A DNA stretch of 64,000 nt, from positions 67,020 to 131,019 of the forward strand of contig CAXPZW010000009.1 in assembly GCA_964221845.1 (NCBI GenBank). The letters run 5' to 3'. Position numbers and translations under genes: made by a program. Below the pieces are notes generated by a model. That model saw only the letters and a program-made list of their open reading frames with translations, was not told the DNA's origin and did not search any database. Origin of the DNA: CAXPZW01 sp964221845 (lineage in GTDB: Bacteria; Bacteroidota; Bacteroidia; Flavobacteriales_D; Sanyastnellaceae). Positions within the stretch are counted from its first letter, which is position 1; each line of letters begins with the position of its first letter. Positions 25,001 to 32,662 of this stretch are shown piece after piece.

Positions 25001-27060
25001 GGAGTGTGCGCTCCTTCCGCATTGCGACAGGAGAACGTGGCTTTGGCCAGCATGTGCCCTCCCAGTTTGCCGCCAACAGCCTCACTGGCCTGGACACAGA
25101 CGGCACCACCCTCACCTACGCCACCCAAACCGCAGACCTCACCTGCACAGTGCACGGCAATCCTTCTACCCAGTTTGACCTGTTGGACACCAACTTCCAA
25201 CTCGGGCTGGAGGTGATGGATTACGCCGGTTGCGCCGGCACGCCCGCCTTCCACGTAGCCGTGCTGGACAGTGTGACCCTGCTCCCGTGGGAAACCAATT
25301 ACGCCGGGGCCAACCCGGACTACGACTTTGGAAACTATATGGCCTGCAGCAATGCGCGCGCCCGCCCGGAACGGTACTTCATCTTCCGCATGAATCAATC
25401 CGCCGAAATGCAAGGGCTGGTTGACCTGTTGGAAAACCAAGTCCCCGACGGCAACCACCTGTTGCTCTATACCTACGGCTTTACCGATTACGACGCCTGG
25501 GACGCCAACGCTCCGGAGCTTTATGAGCTCATGCAAGATTTGGGCTTTGGTCAGATTGGGCAAAGTGCGGACAGCATTCCGTTCATCGGCTACGTGCGCA
25601 AAGGCTTCCCCGAGACCAGCGCCGAAGTGTTGGGCACCACCATCGACGATGTGATTGAATTGCAATTGCCGTTGACCGGCTCCTCAGGCAGCGGGGTGAT
25701 GGCATCGCCGTGGATGGGCGTGGGGCAAAACTGGGACCTGGGTTTTTGGGAGTTTGATACCGCAGATTCCGATTCGGTGCGGGTGGTGGTGCGCGGTCGC
25801 GATGCCAACGGCGTCACCTCTACCGCCGCGCTGGTGGACCTTCCCCTCGACCCCGAAAACCTCAGCACACCACTGGCCCAATCCACCGAAGTCCAACTCC
25901 TGGCCGAGCTCTGGGATCCGAATGCCACAGCTGTCTCTCAACCCATCTTCTGGCAAGTCACTGCCGACCACTTGCCCGACGCCGCGGTCAACCCCAACGC
26001 CGGCGCTTACCAAAGCGCTACCACTGTGGAAGCGGGTGCTGAAATCGGATTTGCAGTAGCGGTCTCCAACACCTCACCGCACGCCATGGACAGCCTGCTG
26101 GTGCGCCATTGGATCGAAGGCCCCGACGGCCAAACGCCCCTTTCCATCACCCGTCGCCTGGACAGCCTGCGCGTAGGCGCACAGCTCACCGACACCGCGT
26201 GGTTCAACACCGAATTGCTCAGCGGCGCCTATACCTGGTGGTTCGAGGTCAACCCCATCACCGAGGGCACCGCCGACCAACCCGAACAGCACCGCTTCAA
26301 CAACACCGCCTTCCGCAGTTTCACGGTGGACGCCGACCAAGAAAATCCGCTGCTGGACGTGAGCTTTGACGGCCGCCATATCTTGGACGGCGAGCTCATT
26401 TCACCCACCCCTGAGGTGCGCATCCTGCTGCGTGACGGCAACGCCAACCTGCTGATGGACACCCCGCAGGACACTTCCCGGTTCAAGCTGTTTGTGCAAA
26501 CCCCTGCCGGCATATCTTACCCGGTGTACTTTGCCCAGGAGGAACTGGAGTTCATCCCGGCCACCGGCTCCGAAAACCGAGCGGAAGCCCATTGGAACCC
26601 GCGCTTTGAAGAGGACGGCATGTACCAACTGGTGGTCCAAGCCGAAGACCGCAGTGGCAACTCCGCCGGACCGGACTACCGCATCTCGTTTGAGGTGGAG
26701 ACCGAAGCGGCCATCACCCAAGTGCTCAACTACCCCAATCCGTTCACCTCCTCTACCCGCTTTGTGTTCACCCTCACCGGCGAAACCGTGCCAGACGAAT
26801 TGGTCATCCAGATCTTTACCATCAGCGGCAAAGTGGTGCGCGAGATCACCCAGGACGAATTGGGCTTGCTGCGCATCGGCCCCAACATCACTGATTTTGC
26901 TTGGGACGGTACCGACATGTTTGGCGACCCCTTGGCTACAGGCGTGTACCTCTACCGCGTGATTGCGCGCCAAGGCGGCACCGACCTGAACCTGCGCGCA
27001 TCGGACGCCGATGCCCTCTTCCAACAAGGGATCGGGAAGATGTACCTGATACGCCAATAA
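22087..27060 (+). CDS. porU2: Putative T9SS sortase-like protein, PorU2 type (C25 peptidase domain)
   Basis: The 1657-residue exported protein starts with a signal peptide (VKHLATLVLGIVFACAAHAQ). A gingipain-type C25 peptidase domain lies at about 390-760: the catalytic histidine is His631 in FFGHAS and the cysteine is Cys661 in IGNSCYTG. It continues with several Ig-like or beta-sandwich domains and ends in a FlgD-like Ig/T9SS-type unit with YPNPFTSSTRFVFTLTGE and GDPLATGVYLYRV. PorU removes the sorting domain of T9SS cargo at the cell surface; the PorU2 group is a longer relative, so this may be an accessory sortase. GTG at 22087 is preferred since the upstream frame overlaps the aspS leader. 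A PorV2-type partner lies at 45272-46354. Confidence 0.82.
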   Translation: MKHLATLVLGIVFACAAHAQFGNDWINPALPYWSFPVAEDGVVELTYQDLLDAGVLAGPVLSDEIKVYHRGLQQRLWMDDGGDNTFGPEDRCWLLGRHNDGWLDAQVYDNPENHLHPDYSLFNDTATYYLAVHPGIPERAGTQTAAGADALTPEPFGWHTSTVQHTASYHIGRQDQYGISLPWYESGEGWGAPRFGLGQTFNTPVPTPGAFDGPGMPDAEVHAVSVGASLAPGNPNHHLQVGTGSTTAVDTASYGYLANKLDFTLGGPLGPTTTIWHRSVDDLGVVTDFQAVVSVAVRYPRLWQAPEGLLEMDVQAAPGTAEARVDVPGWDGTGYEVFVVRLDLQTRLEVDVVDGSARMVVPLVGGGATLWFVPEWAIAAPTALTPVSSTGTFTDFENAPDSAFVIIAPDALMPAAQSYAFYRESLGTPVILASAEELYHQFGGGVSKHPLAFRRFANYLIQNGEYGPAHLLLLGKSVHEANVSNQLGGRQNPDVDALNLLPTWGWPASDIIFTAGLNGTQYQPAIPTGRLAARNTEEVLDYLDKVIAFESSPPASWQKRILHFGGGGNANEQQLFQAYLESYEWVARDSLFGADIRAFYKDTTDPIQLQLGDSITDLISEGCALMTFFGHASATGFDQNIDDPSNYDNAGRYPLLIGNSCYTGNIHLADANSTSERFTRAANAGVIGFIAKGDVGIPGYLDIWTQTFYDELFRDSYGTTIGRAMKTAAGAVEGGGTVNLAINTALTFGLHGDPSLTLYHREHPDFDITPTSVYTVPETITTQLDSFDVYVVVDNLGQARNLPVGVEVVRTLPDGSEMSQTRVLDRVFFRDTAVFRFPIERLLGPGDNSLDVFVDFPASLVDELDDTGNNTVTDWPFFVRASNVLPAYPYDHSILPEPPEYLVVGTGDPFFEGGNLLMEISDTPEFTGAVWEQNITYVTGGLFYWDPILTLEPGTTYFWRTSLEPVQGDPDWSVRSFRIATGERGFGQHVPSQFAANSLTGLDTDGTTLTYATQTADLTCTVHGNPSTQFDLLDTNFQLGLEVMDYAGCAGTPAFHVAVLDSVTLLPWETNYAGANPDYDFGNYMACSNARARPERYFIFRMNQSAEMQGLVDLLENQVPDGNHLLLYTYGFTDYDAWDANAPELYELMQDLGFGQIGQSADSIPFIGYVRKGFPETSAEVLGTTIDDVIELQLPLTGSSGSGVMASPWMGVGQNWDLGFWEFDTADSDSVRVVVRGRDANGVTSTAALVDLPLDPENLSTPLAQSTEVQLLAELWDPNATAVSQPIFWQVTADHLPDAAVNPNAGAYQSATTVEAGAEIGFAVAVSNTSPHAMDSLLVRHWIEGPDGQTPLSITRRLDSLRVGAQLTDTAWFNTELLSGAYTWWFEVNPITEGTADQPEQHRFNNTAFRSFTVDADQENPLLDVSFDGRHILDGELISPTPEVRILLRDGNANLLMDTPQDTSRFKLFVQTPAGISYPVYFAQEELEFIPATGSENRAEAHWNPRFEEDGMYQLVVQAEDRSGNSAGPDYRISFEVETEAAITQVLNYPNPFTSSTRFVFTLTGETVPDELVIQIFTISGKVVREITQDELGLLRIGPNITDFAWDGTDMFGDPLATGVYLYRVIARQGGTDLNLRASDADALFQQGIGKMYLIRQ

Positions 27061-27093
27061 GGCTTGCTATTTTAGCCGGGCAAATCCCAACGC

Positions 27094-28635
27094 ATGTCCT
27101 CCAAGTTTGACACCCTGGCCCAGAAGCAGGCCGAAGCCCGCCTCGGCGGCGGCGAAAAACGCATCGAAGCCCAACACGGCAAAGGCAAACTCACCGCGCG
27201 TGAGCGTCTGCACTTCCTCTTGGACGATGGGTCGTTTGAAGAATTGGGCATGCTGGTGACCCACCGCAGCACCCAATTTGGACTGGACAAAAGGAAATTC
27301 CTCGGCGACGGGGTGGTGACCGGTTACGGCACCATCGGTGGCCGACTGGTATACGTCTTCTCGCAGGACTTCACCGTACTCGGCGGCTCACTCGCCGAAG
27401 CCCACGCCGAAAAAATCTGCCGTGTAATGGAGCTGGCCGTGCAAAACGGCGCTCCGGTCATTGGCCTGAATGATTCAGGCGGCGCGCGCATCCAAGAAGG
27501 GGTGGTTTCGCTCGGCGGATATGCGGACATCTTCTACCGCAACGTGCAAGCCAGCGGCGTGGTGCCCCAGCTCAGCGCCATCATGGGCCCGTGTGCCGGT
27601 GGTGCCGTATACAGCCCCGCGCTCACCGATTTCATCACCATGGTGGAAGGCTCGAGCTACATGTTTGTGACCGGTCCCAACGTGGTCAAAACCGTGACCC
27701 ACGAAGAGGTGACCAGCGAAGAACTCGGTGGCGCCTCGACCCACGCCTCCAAGTCGGGCGTGACGCACTTCACGTGCGCCAACGACATTGCCGCCATCGA
27801 CCACATCAAACAACTGCTGAGCTACCTCCCGCAAAACTGCGAGGAGGACGCCCCTCACCTGGACTACAACCCGTCTAACGAGTCGCGCCCCAAGCTCAAC
27901 GAGGTGGTGCCTGAAAACGCCACGGTCCCTTACGACGTCAAGGAAGTCATCTCAGAAGTGCTCGACAGCGACACCTTCTTGGAGGTGCACAAAGCCTACG
28001 CGGAGAACATCGTTGTGGGTTTTGGCCGTTTGGGCGGACGCAGCATCGGTGTGGTGGCCAACCAACCCGCTTACCTGGCGGGTGTATTGGACATCAACTC
28101 ATCCAACAAGGCCGCACGCTTTGTGCGCTTCTGCGACAGCTTCAACATTCCTTTGCTCGTGTTTGAAGACGTACCTGGCTTCTTGCCCGGTACCGACCAA
28201 GAGTGGAACGGCATCATCTCCAACGGCGCCAAGCTGCTTTACGCCTTCAGTGAAGCCACCGTGCCACGCGTGACCATCATTACCCGCAAGGCGTACGGCG
28301 GCGCATACGACGTGATGAACTCCAAGCACATCGGCGCTGACATGAACTACGCTTGGCCCTCAGCCGAGATCGCGGTGATGGGCGCCAAAGGAGCCGCCGA
28401 AATCATCTTCCGCGGTGACATCAAGGAGTCCGCCGACCCCGAAGCGACTTGGAAACAAAAGGAGCAAGAGTACGCCGACGCCTTTGCCCACCCGTACTTG
28501 GCTGCTGCACGCGGGTATGTGGACGAGGTCATCAAGCCCGAGGACACCCGTCAGAAGCTGATCCGCGCATTCAAAATGCTCGAAAACAAGGTCGCCACGC
28601 TCCCCAAAAAGAAGCACGGCAACATTCCACTCTAA
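27094..28635 (+). CDS. Acyl-CoA carboxylase, carboxyltransferase (beta) subunit, propionyl/methylmalonyl type
   Basis: The 513-residue product transfers carboxyl groups from carboxybiotin to acyl-CoA, most likely propionyl-CoA. It has the full carboxyltransferase double crotonase fold: GKLTARERLHFLLDDGSFEE, NDSGGARIQEGV with the first oxyanion site, MGPCAGGAVYSPALTDF, and in the second half VFEDVPGFLPGTDQEWNGII, TRKAYGGAYDVMNSKHIGAD and the C-terminal KKHGNIPL. It follows the PorU2-type gene by 33 bp, but no functional link is implied. The biotin carboxylase subunit is not in the window. Substrate preference is inferred from family only. Confidence 0.93.
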   Translation: MSSKFDTLAQKQAEARLGGGEKRIEAQHGKGKLTARERLHFLLDDGSFEELGMLVTHRSTQFGLDKRKFLGDGVVTGYGTIGGRLVYVFSQDFTVLGGSLAEAHAEKICRVMELAVQNGAPVIGLNDSGGARIQEGVVSLGGYADIFYRNVQASGVVPQLSAIMGPCAGGAVYSPALTDFITMVEGSSYMFVTGPNVVKTVTHEEVTSEELGGASTHASKSGVTHFTCANDIAAIDHIKQLLSYLPQNCEEDAPHLDYNPSNESRPKLNEVVPENATVPYDVKEVISEVLDSDTFLEVHKAYAENIVVGFGRLGGRSIGVVANQPAYLAGVLDINSSNKAARFVRFCDSFNIPLLVFEDVPGFLPGTDQEWNGIISNGAKLLYAFSEATVPRVTIITRKAYGGAYDVMNSKHIGADMNYAWPSAEIAVMGAKGAAEIIFRGDIKESADPEATWKQKEQEYADAFAHPYLAAARGYVDEVIKPEDTRQKLIRAFKMLENKVATLPKKKHGNIPL

Positions 28636-28680
28636 CCGAGCGGATTTCAGAACATCAGAAAGAAAAAGAAGGGCGGCCGA

Positions 28681-28932
28681 TTAGGCTTCGGTCACTTCAA
28701 AGCTGTAGCGCTCCATGATCATGTTGCACAGCAGCTTGCGGCACGCATCGTCCACTTTGCTCTCGGCGTCGGCTTGGGTATCGGCCTCTACCTGGAGGGT
28801 GACGTGCTTGCCAATACGCACGCCTGAAATTTCCGGCAAACCAATGTTGCCCATGTTGTTGGATACGGCTTTGCCTTGAGGATCGAGGAGTGCCTCGAGG
28901 GGCATGATGTCAATTTCAGCTTTGAACTGCAT
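28681..28932 (-). CDS. purS: Phosphoribosylformylglycinamidine synthase, PurS subunit
   Basis: PurS is the small subunit of the three-part FGAM synthase in purine synthesis. The 83-residue product is full length and has the typical strand-helix pattern: FKAEIDIMPLEALLDPQGKAV, then ISGVRIGKHVTLQVEADTQADAESKVDDAC and a final MERYSFEV. The methionine at 28932 is the right one, since the frame upstream is the end of the pssA gene in another frame. It overlaps pssA by 17 bp. A minus-strand TACTTTTG box at 28979-28986 inside pssA could give it its own transcript. Neither PurL nor PurQ is in the window. Confidence 0.9.
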   Translation of the reverse strand: MQFKAEIDIMPLEALLDPQGKAVSNNMGNIGLPEISGVRIGKHVTLQVEADTQADAESKVDDACRKLLCNMIMERYSFEVTEA

Positions 28933-29812
28933 GGCGGCTTCGCGAAAAAAGGGTTGACGCAATCGAAATAACGAGGTACAAAAGTAGCACAATCGGAATG
29001 GCGGCAAACGGGTTGAGGTAAACGATTGAGGTCGTGGCAACGACCGCCGCCGACAAGCCCAACCAAATCCACAACGGACGGCGTTCTCCGGCCTTCATTT
29101 TGAAGGACATCAGCTCCACACGGCTCACCATCAACACCGACAGCAAGACGGCAAAAAAGGCCACCAAGCTTCCGTGGCTCAACAGGTCCCACCACGGGTC
29201 TACGGCCGTCTCAAACTTGGCCGGAGGCAACATCGTCTGCAGCTCGGAAAGCGAAGTCGGCGCCTCGGGAACCGCACGGTAGTCTCTTAAGGTGAAGTCA
29301 GCCCCCGCCGCACTGTACCCCGCGCGAATCCCAAAGAATTCGTTGGCGGTACTGGCGAGCAGCATGAGCGGAATGCTCGCCCAAAACACCCCATTGGCCG
29401 GGATGGGCAGACCTTTGAATTTGGAGCTAGTGCTGTCGGTCACGTTGAACACAGCCAAGCGCCACGCACCGGCCGCAGGAATCAAAAACGCCGTGTAGCG
29501 AATCCACTCAGGCAACCATCCGTCCAGGCCCAAGCCGTGCACGGTCACCGGAATGTAAGTGTAGGCAATGAGCCCTGGCAACACGCCAAAGGTCACCAAG
29601 TCTGCAAGCGAATCGAGTTGTGCGCCGATGGGCGAAGAGGCCTTGAGCAGGCGCGCCACCGCACCGTCACACACATCAAACAACCCGCCCAGCAAGATGC
29701 ATCCGGCGGCCACCTCAGGATAGCCGTGCCAGGTGAGGGCCACAATACCAAACACCCCGGACAACAGGTTGCCCAGGGTGAGAAGATTTGGAATGGTGTT
29801 TTTGACCGACAT
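28916..29812 (-). CDS. pssA: CDP-diacylglycerol--serine O-phosphatidyltransferase (CDP-alcohol phosphatidyltransferase family)
   Basis: The 298-residue integral membrane enzyme makes phosphatidylserine, the precursor of phosphatidylethanolamine. The CDP-alcohol phosphotransferase signature is complete: DVCDGAVARLLKASSPIGAQLDSLADLVTF (D-G-x2-A-R-x8-G-x3-D-x3-D). About seven membrane segments flank it. Length and N-terminus (IPNLLTLGNLLSG) fit the Bacteroidota PssA type. It heads a two-gene operon with purS, with which it overlaps by 17 bp. A TACCTTCG box on the minus strand at 29820-29827 lies very close to the start. Confidence 0.9.
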   Translation of the reverse strand: MSVKNTIPNLLTLGNLLSGVFGIVALTWHGYPEVAAGCILLGGLFDVCDGAVARLLKASSPIGAQLDSLADLVTFGVLPGLIAYTYIPVTVHGLGLDGWLPEWIRYTAFLIPAAGAWRLAVFNVTDSTSSKFKGLPIPANGVFWASIPLMLLASTANEFFGIRAGYSAAGADFTLRDYRAVPEAPTSLSELQTMLPPAKFETAVDPWWDLLSHGSLVAFFAVLLSVLMVSRVELMSFKMKAGERRPLWIWLGLSAAVVATTSIVYLNPFAAIPIVLLLYLVISIASTLFSRSRHAVQS

Positions 29813-29850
29813 CGCAGGACGAAGGTAGTCACTTCACCCTGCCCAGCCGG

Positions 29851-31860
29851 TTATTCTTTCACAAAGCGCACGGTTTCACCCGGTAGCTCCACTGCGTACA
29901 CGCCTGGTGCCAATACCGAAACGTCCAGCTGTGCACCCGAGCGCACATCCTGACGCAGCACCACTTGGCCTTGCAGGTTGCGCACCTGAACAGGCTGGGT
30001 GCCCGGCTGTGCGAACTGCACGGTCAATTGATCCACCGCGGGGTTAGGGAATACGCGCAGGTCGTCTGGACCCAAGAGGTTCTCTACGCCCACGATCACT
30101 TCACCGGCCACAAAGTCGGCGGCGATCGCCTCATCATAAGTGGCACGACCGCCGTTGTTGACCGAGCCGTTGTCCTCGATCAGCATGCCGATGATGTACA
30201 TCTCGTCTGTGTTCCAACCGGCGTCCATGGCAAAGCTGAAGTTGAACGTGTAGCTCTCACCAGCGGTGATGGTCCCCGGCAGGTTTTGACCACCCAAGAA
30301 GCTCGGGCTGATGGCTCGCGCCACGTGGTCGTACACCATGTCCGCCGCAGGAACGGTGCCAGGCAAGTTCTCGTAACCACCCATCTCACCGTTGTCGCCG
30401 CCGGCGTAGTAGTTCGATTGAGCATAGCCCGAGCTGGTGCCGGTCACGCCATCCTCGTTGAGCACACAGGCCACACGCCAGTCGGCATTGATGTCTTCTT
30501 GGAAGGTGTAAGTCACCGACACATCCAGCATACCAGTGGTCGCATTCTCCTCGGCAGCAACATCCAAAGTCGCCGCCGCAGGCACTACGATGCGTTCCAG
30601 GAAGCCAGGCTCAAAACCCAGCGGATCAATGGTCGCACCCCGGTCCACCACTGCACCCGGGTAACCGGTCAGGTGAATCGAGCTGAAGGGACCGTCGTAA
30701 GCATCAATGGTCATCGGATCACCGTTGTGCACGGCAATGCCCGCAAAAAAATCGTGGTAATCGGCCTCCATACGTGCCAACGCCACAGCGCCACGCGGGC
30801 ACCATCCGCACCACGTACCGGTGCCTTCCTCACCAATCACCAATCGACCCGGAGCCGGAACCACAGGATCAAGGGTCATGGAAGAGGTGTTGTCTACCGC
30901 GTTGTCGTCCTCACCGCCGTTCACGTTGGACAGGGTGATGGTCAAATCATTTGAGCCTTCCACCAAAGTAATGGGGTTGGCAAATTGGATCTCCATGCTC
31001 TCCAAAGAGGCCATGTTGATGCCGGTCACGTTTTCGGTTTGATCGGTGCCGTTGTAGCTGGCGGTCACGTCGAACGAGGTGATCTCGTCCAACCCGTAGT
31101 TATTGACCACTACAGAAACGTCGCGTTGCTGCCCGGCGATGCCCGAGGTATTGGGCTCCACGTTGGTCAACGCACCGTTCAACCCGGTGATCTCGAAATC
31201 AGACAACTCCCAGCTGATGTCGTCCAAGTACATGCTGCACATGTTGTTGCCTCCAAAGTCCGCACTGTTGAGCGGGTACACGTTGAGCGAGGCAATCTGG
31301 TTGACGCTGTTGCTGAACGCCCCAATGGTCAAGTCGTTGATCTTCACCGACCAGTTGTTGAGCGTGAAATTGATCACGTAGGTCACTTTGAACCACTCCC
31401 CAATCGGGTAGCTGAAGCCCATCACAGGCTCGTTGCTGGAATCGGTGATGTTGAAGTCGCCGTTCTGGTTGAGGAACATGTTCAGCGCCCAGGTGGTACC
31501 GATGGCCTCTTCCCCTTGAAAGTTGAAGTACGCACCGTTGCCTTCCTCGATCAACAACCACATGTCCATCTCGAACAAGCCCTCGTCGATCAACTGACCA
31601 AACTCCAACACAATGTCCTGCGGCCCCCCGTTGGCACTGGTTGAGCTCACATAAATGGAATTGGACCCGCTGTTCGCATAATCGGTCACAATCGGAGCAT
31701 CCTCGGTCCCGCCTTCGGTCCCGCTCCAAGTCACCCACTCATCGGTCAACTCACAGATGTAGTCCCCCGGGGTGTAGCTTTCAAAATCTTCAGAATACGA
31801 CTGGGCCCATCCTCCCACTGCCAGCAGCAGGGCGCCCATCACAAGTACAATTCGGTTCAT
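29851..31860 (-). CDS. Exported Omp28-like protein with thioredoxin-like CxxC and T9SS sorting domain
   Basis: The 669-residue product has a signal peptide (VLVMGALLLAVGGWAQ). The N-terminal half is beta-rich with a carbohydrate-binding-like jelly roll (YSEDFESYTPGDYI and so on). At about 360 begins an Omp28-related thioredoxin-like domain with EEGTGTWCGWCPRGAVALAR, a CxxC pair, and VHNGDPM and HLTGYPGAVVDR motifs. The last 80 residues are a T9SS sorting domain (VFPNPAVDQLTVQF, GVYAVELPGETVRFVKE). It should end on the cell surface. The upstream frame to 32118 crosses the tRNA-Cys region and is rejected. Role unknown; a redox function is suggested by the CxxC. Confidence 0.85.
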   Translation of the reverse strand: MNRIVLVMGALLLAVGGWAQSYSEDFESYTPGDYICELTDEWVTWSGTEGGTEDAPIVTDYANSGSNSIYVSSTSANGGPQDIVLEFGQLIDEGLFEMDMWLLIEEGNGAYFNFQGEEAIGTTWALNMFLNQNGDFNITDSSNEPVMGFSYPIGEWFKVTYVINFTLNNWSVKINDLTIGAFSNSVNQIASLNVYPLNSADFGGNNMCSMYLDDISWELSDFEITGLNGALTNVEPNTSGIAGQQRDVSVVVNNYGLDEITSFDVTASYNGTDQTENVTGINMASLESMEIQFANPITLVEGSNDLTITLSNVNGGEDDNAVDNTSSMTLDPVVPAPGRLVIGEEGTGTWCGWCPRGAVALARMEADYHDFFAGIAVHNGDPMTIDAYDGPFSSIHLTGYPGAVVDRGATIDPLGFEPGFLERIVVPAAATLDVAAEENATTGMLDVSVTYTFQEDINADWRVACVLNEDGVTGTSSGYAQSNYYAGGDNGEMGGYENLPGTVPAADMVYDHVARAISPSFLGGQNLPGTITAGESYTFNFSFAMDAGWNTDEMYIIGMLIEDNGSVNNGGRATYDEAIAADFVAGEVIVGVENLLGPDDLRVFPNPAVDQLTVQFAQPGTQPVQVRNLQGQVVLRQDVRSGAQLDVSVLAPGVYAVELPGETVRFVKE

Positions 31861-31991
31861 AGCATTGAGATTGGACCACCAAGCTACATCAATTCCCCCG
31901 CCGCACCATCCACACATATCCATCTCCCTTGGACCCCAATCCCCCCATTTGAAACCTTCCCCCGTCTCCCCCCGTATTTTTCCCGCACCCA

Positions 31992-32024
31992 TTTGCATCC
32001 GGGACTGGCTTTTCACTATTTTTG
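31992..32024 (+). promoter_or_regulatory. Bacteroidota sigma-70-type promoter for tRNA-Cys
   Basis: A TTTG at 31992-31995 and TATTTTTG at 32017-32024 are spaced 21 bp, fitting the TTG / TAnnTTTG pattern. The tRNA starts 18 bp downstream. Confidence 0.7.
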
Positions 32025-32041
32025 CCGTCCCCTCGAAAAAG

Positions 32042-32112
32042 GGTCTGGTGGCCGAGCGGTTAGGCAGTGGTCTGCAAAACCATGTACAGCGGTTCGAATC
32101 CGCTCCAGACCT
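32042..32112 (+). tRNA. tRNA-Cys (anticodon GCA)
   Basis: The acceptor stem GGTCTGG/CCAGACC is perfect (7 bp). The anticodon stem-loop contains TCTGCAAAA, giving anticodon GCA for Cys. The T-arm is GCGGTTCGAATCCGC, with GTTCGAATC in the loop, and the D-arm has GGCCGAGCGGTTAGGC. The discriminator is U, as expected for tRNA-Cys. The CCA end is not encoded. It stands alone between the Omp28-like gene (divergent) and a non-coding repeat region. Confidence 0.95.
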
Positions 32113-32257
32113 CAACAAGAAAGAAATCCCGTGAGCTTTGCTCCCGGGATTTTTTCTTTTTAGCCGGGCCCCAAACGCCGAAGGCTTTGAGGGACTGGCT
32201 AAAAAGGAAAAAGCCCGGTCAGCGCCGACAGGCGATGTAGGGATTTCTTTCTTGTTG
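32113..32257. repeat. Nested imperfect palindrome directly after tRNA-Cys
   Basis: The outer arms are 18 bp and perfect (32113-32130 and 32240-32257). The inner arms carry CTTTTTAGCC at 32156-32165 against GGCTAAAAAG at 32197-32206, and they extend outward with few mismatches to CCGGG and CCCGG pairs at about 32143 and 32213. The whole 145 bp can fold as one long interrupted hairpin. The first arm begins one base after the tRNA 3' end. Confidence 0.75.
32124..32160 (+). terminator. Rho-independent terminator of tRNA-Cys
   Basis: AATCCCG-T-GAGC and GCTC-C-CGGGATT form a stem with a TTT loop and are followed by a T-rich tract. It forms the left shoulder of the larger palindrome. Confidence 0.75.
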
Positions 32258-32436
32258 GTGCACCCCCTCCCGGATCACGCAAAGCGTAATCCCCCGGCTC
32301 CAACAACGTTTCGTCCACCCCAATTGCCCCAACAACCCACTACCCATCCGGCTTCTGCCAACACCCAACGCCCGCCAAAAGGCACTGCCTCCAGACCATC
32401 ACCACCCAAAAATCCCAAGAGAACAAGGCCCAACCT
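32258..32436. other. C/A-rich non-coding stretch
   Basis: The stretch is strongly depleted of G on the plus strand and has no plausible gene. It joins the palindrome to the 61-bp repeats and contrasts with the mixed composition of neighbouring genes. Confidence 0.6.
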
Positions 32437-32619
32437 GCCCATCACGCAGTGATGAAAGGCTACTACTCTCCGAACTCAAATAGCTACCGCCAATTCTGCC
32501 CATCGCCCCGCGATGAAAGGCCACAACCTTCTGAATCTTATAAGCTACCGCTCACCCTACCCATCGCCCCGTGTTGTAGTGACATCCTTAACCAGCCAGA
32601 TCAACTCTATCTAAGATTC
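32437..32619 (+). repeat. Degenerate 61-bp tandem repeat with conserved hairpin (about 2-3 units)
   Basis: Unit 1 (32437-32497) and unit 2 (32498-32558) align without gaps at about 60 percent. Unit 3 (32559-32619) is recognisable only in its first 15-20 bp. Each of the first two starts CCCATC and has a 6-bp hairpin: CATCAC-GCA-GTGATG (32440-32454) and CATCGC-CCC-GCGATG (32501-32515), the pair change being compensatory. GATGAAAGGC follows the stem in both, and AGCTACCGC lies near the end of both. Confidence 0.7.
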
Positions 32620-32662
32620 CAACCAAAAATCACGACCTTAACCAATACTAAAGAACCTATTC

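Noticed and set aside
32437..32619. Possible CRISPR array (hairpin repeats followed by GATGAAAG)
   Set aside because: Only two to three degenerate units, the would-be spacers resemble each other (AGCTACCGC in both), and no cas genes are present. A tandem repeat is the better description.
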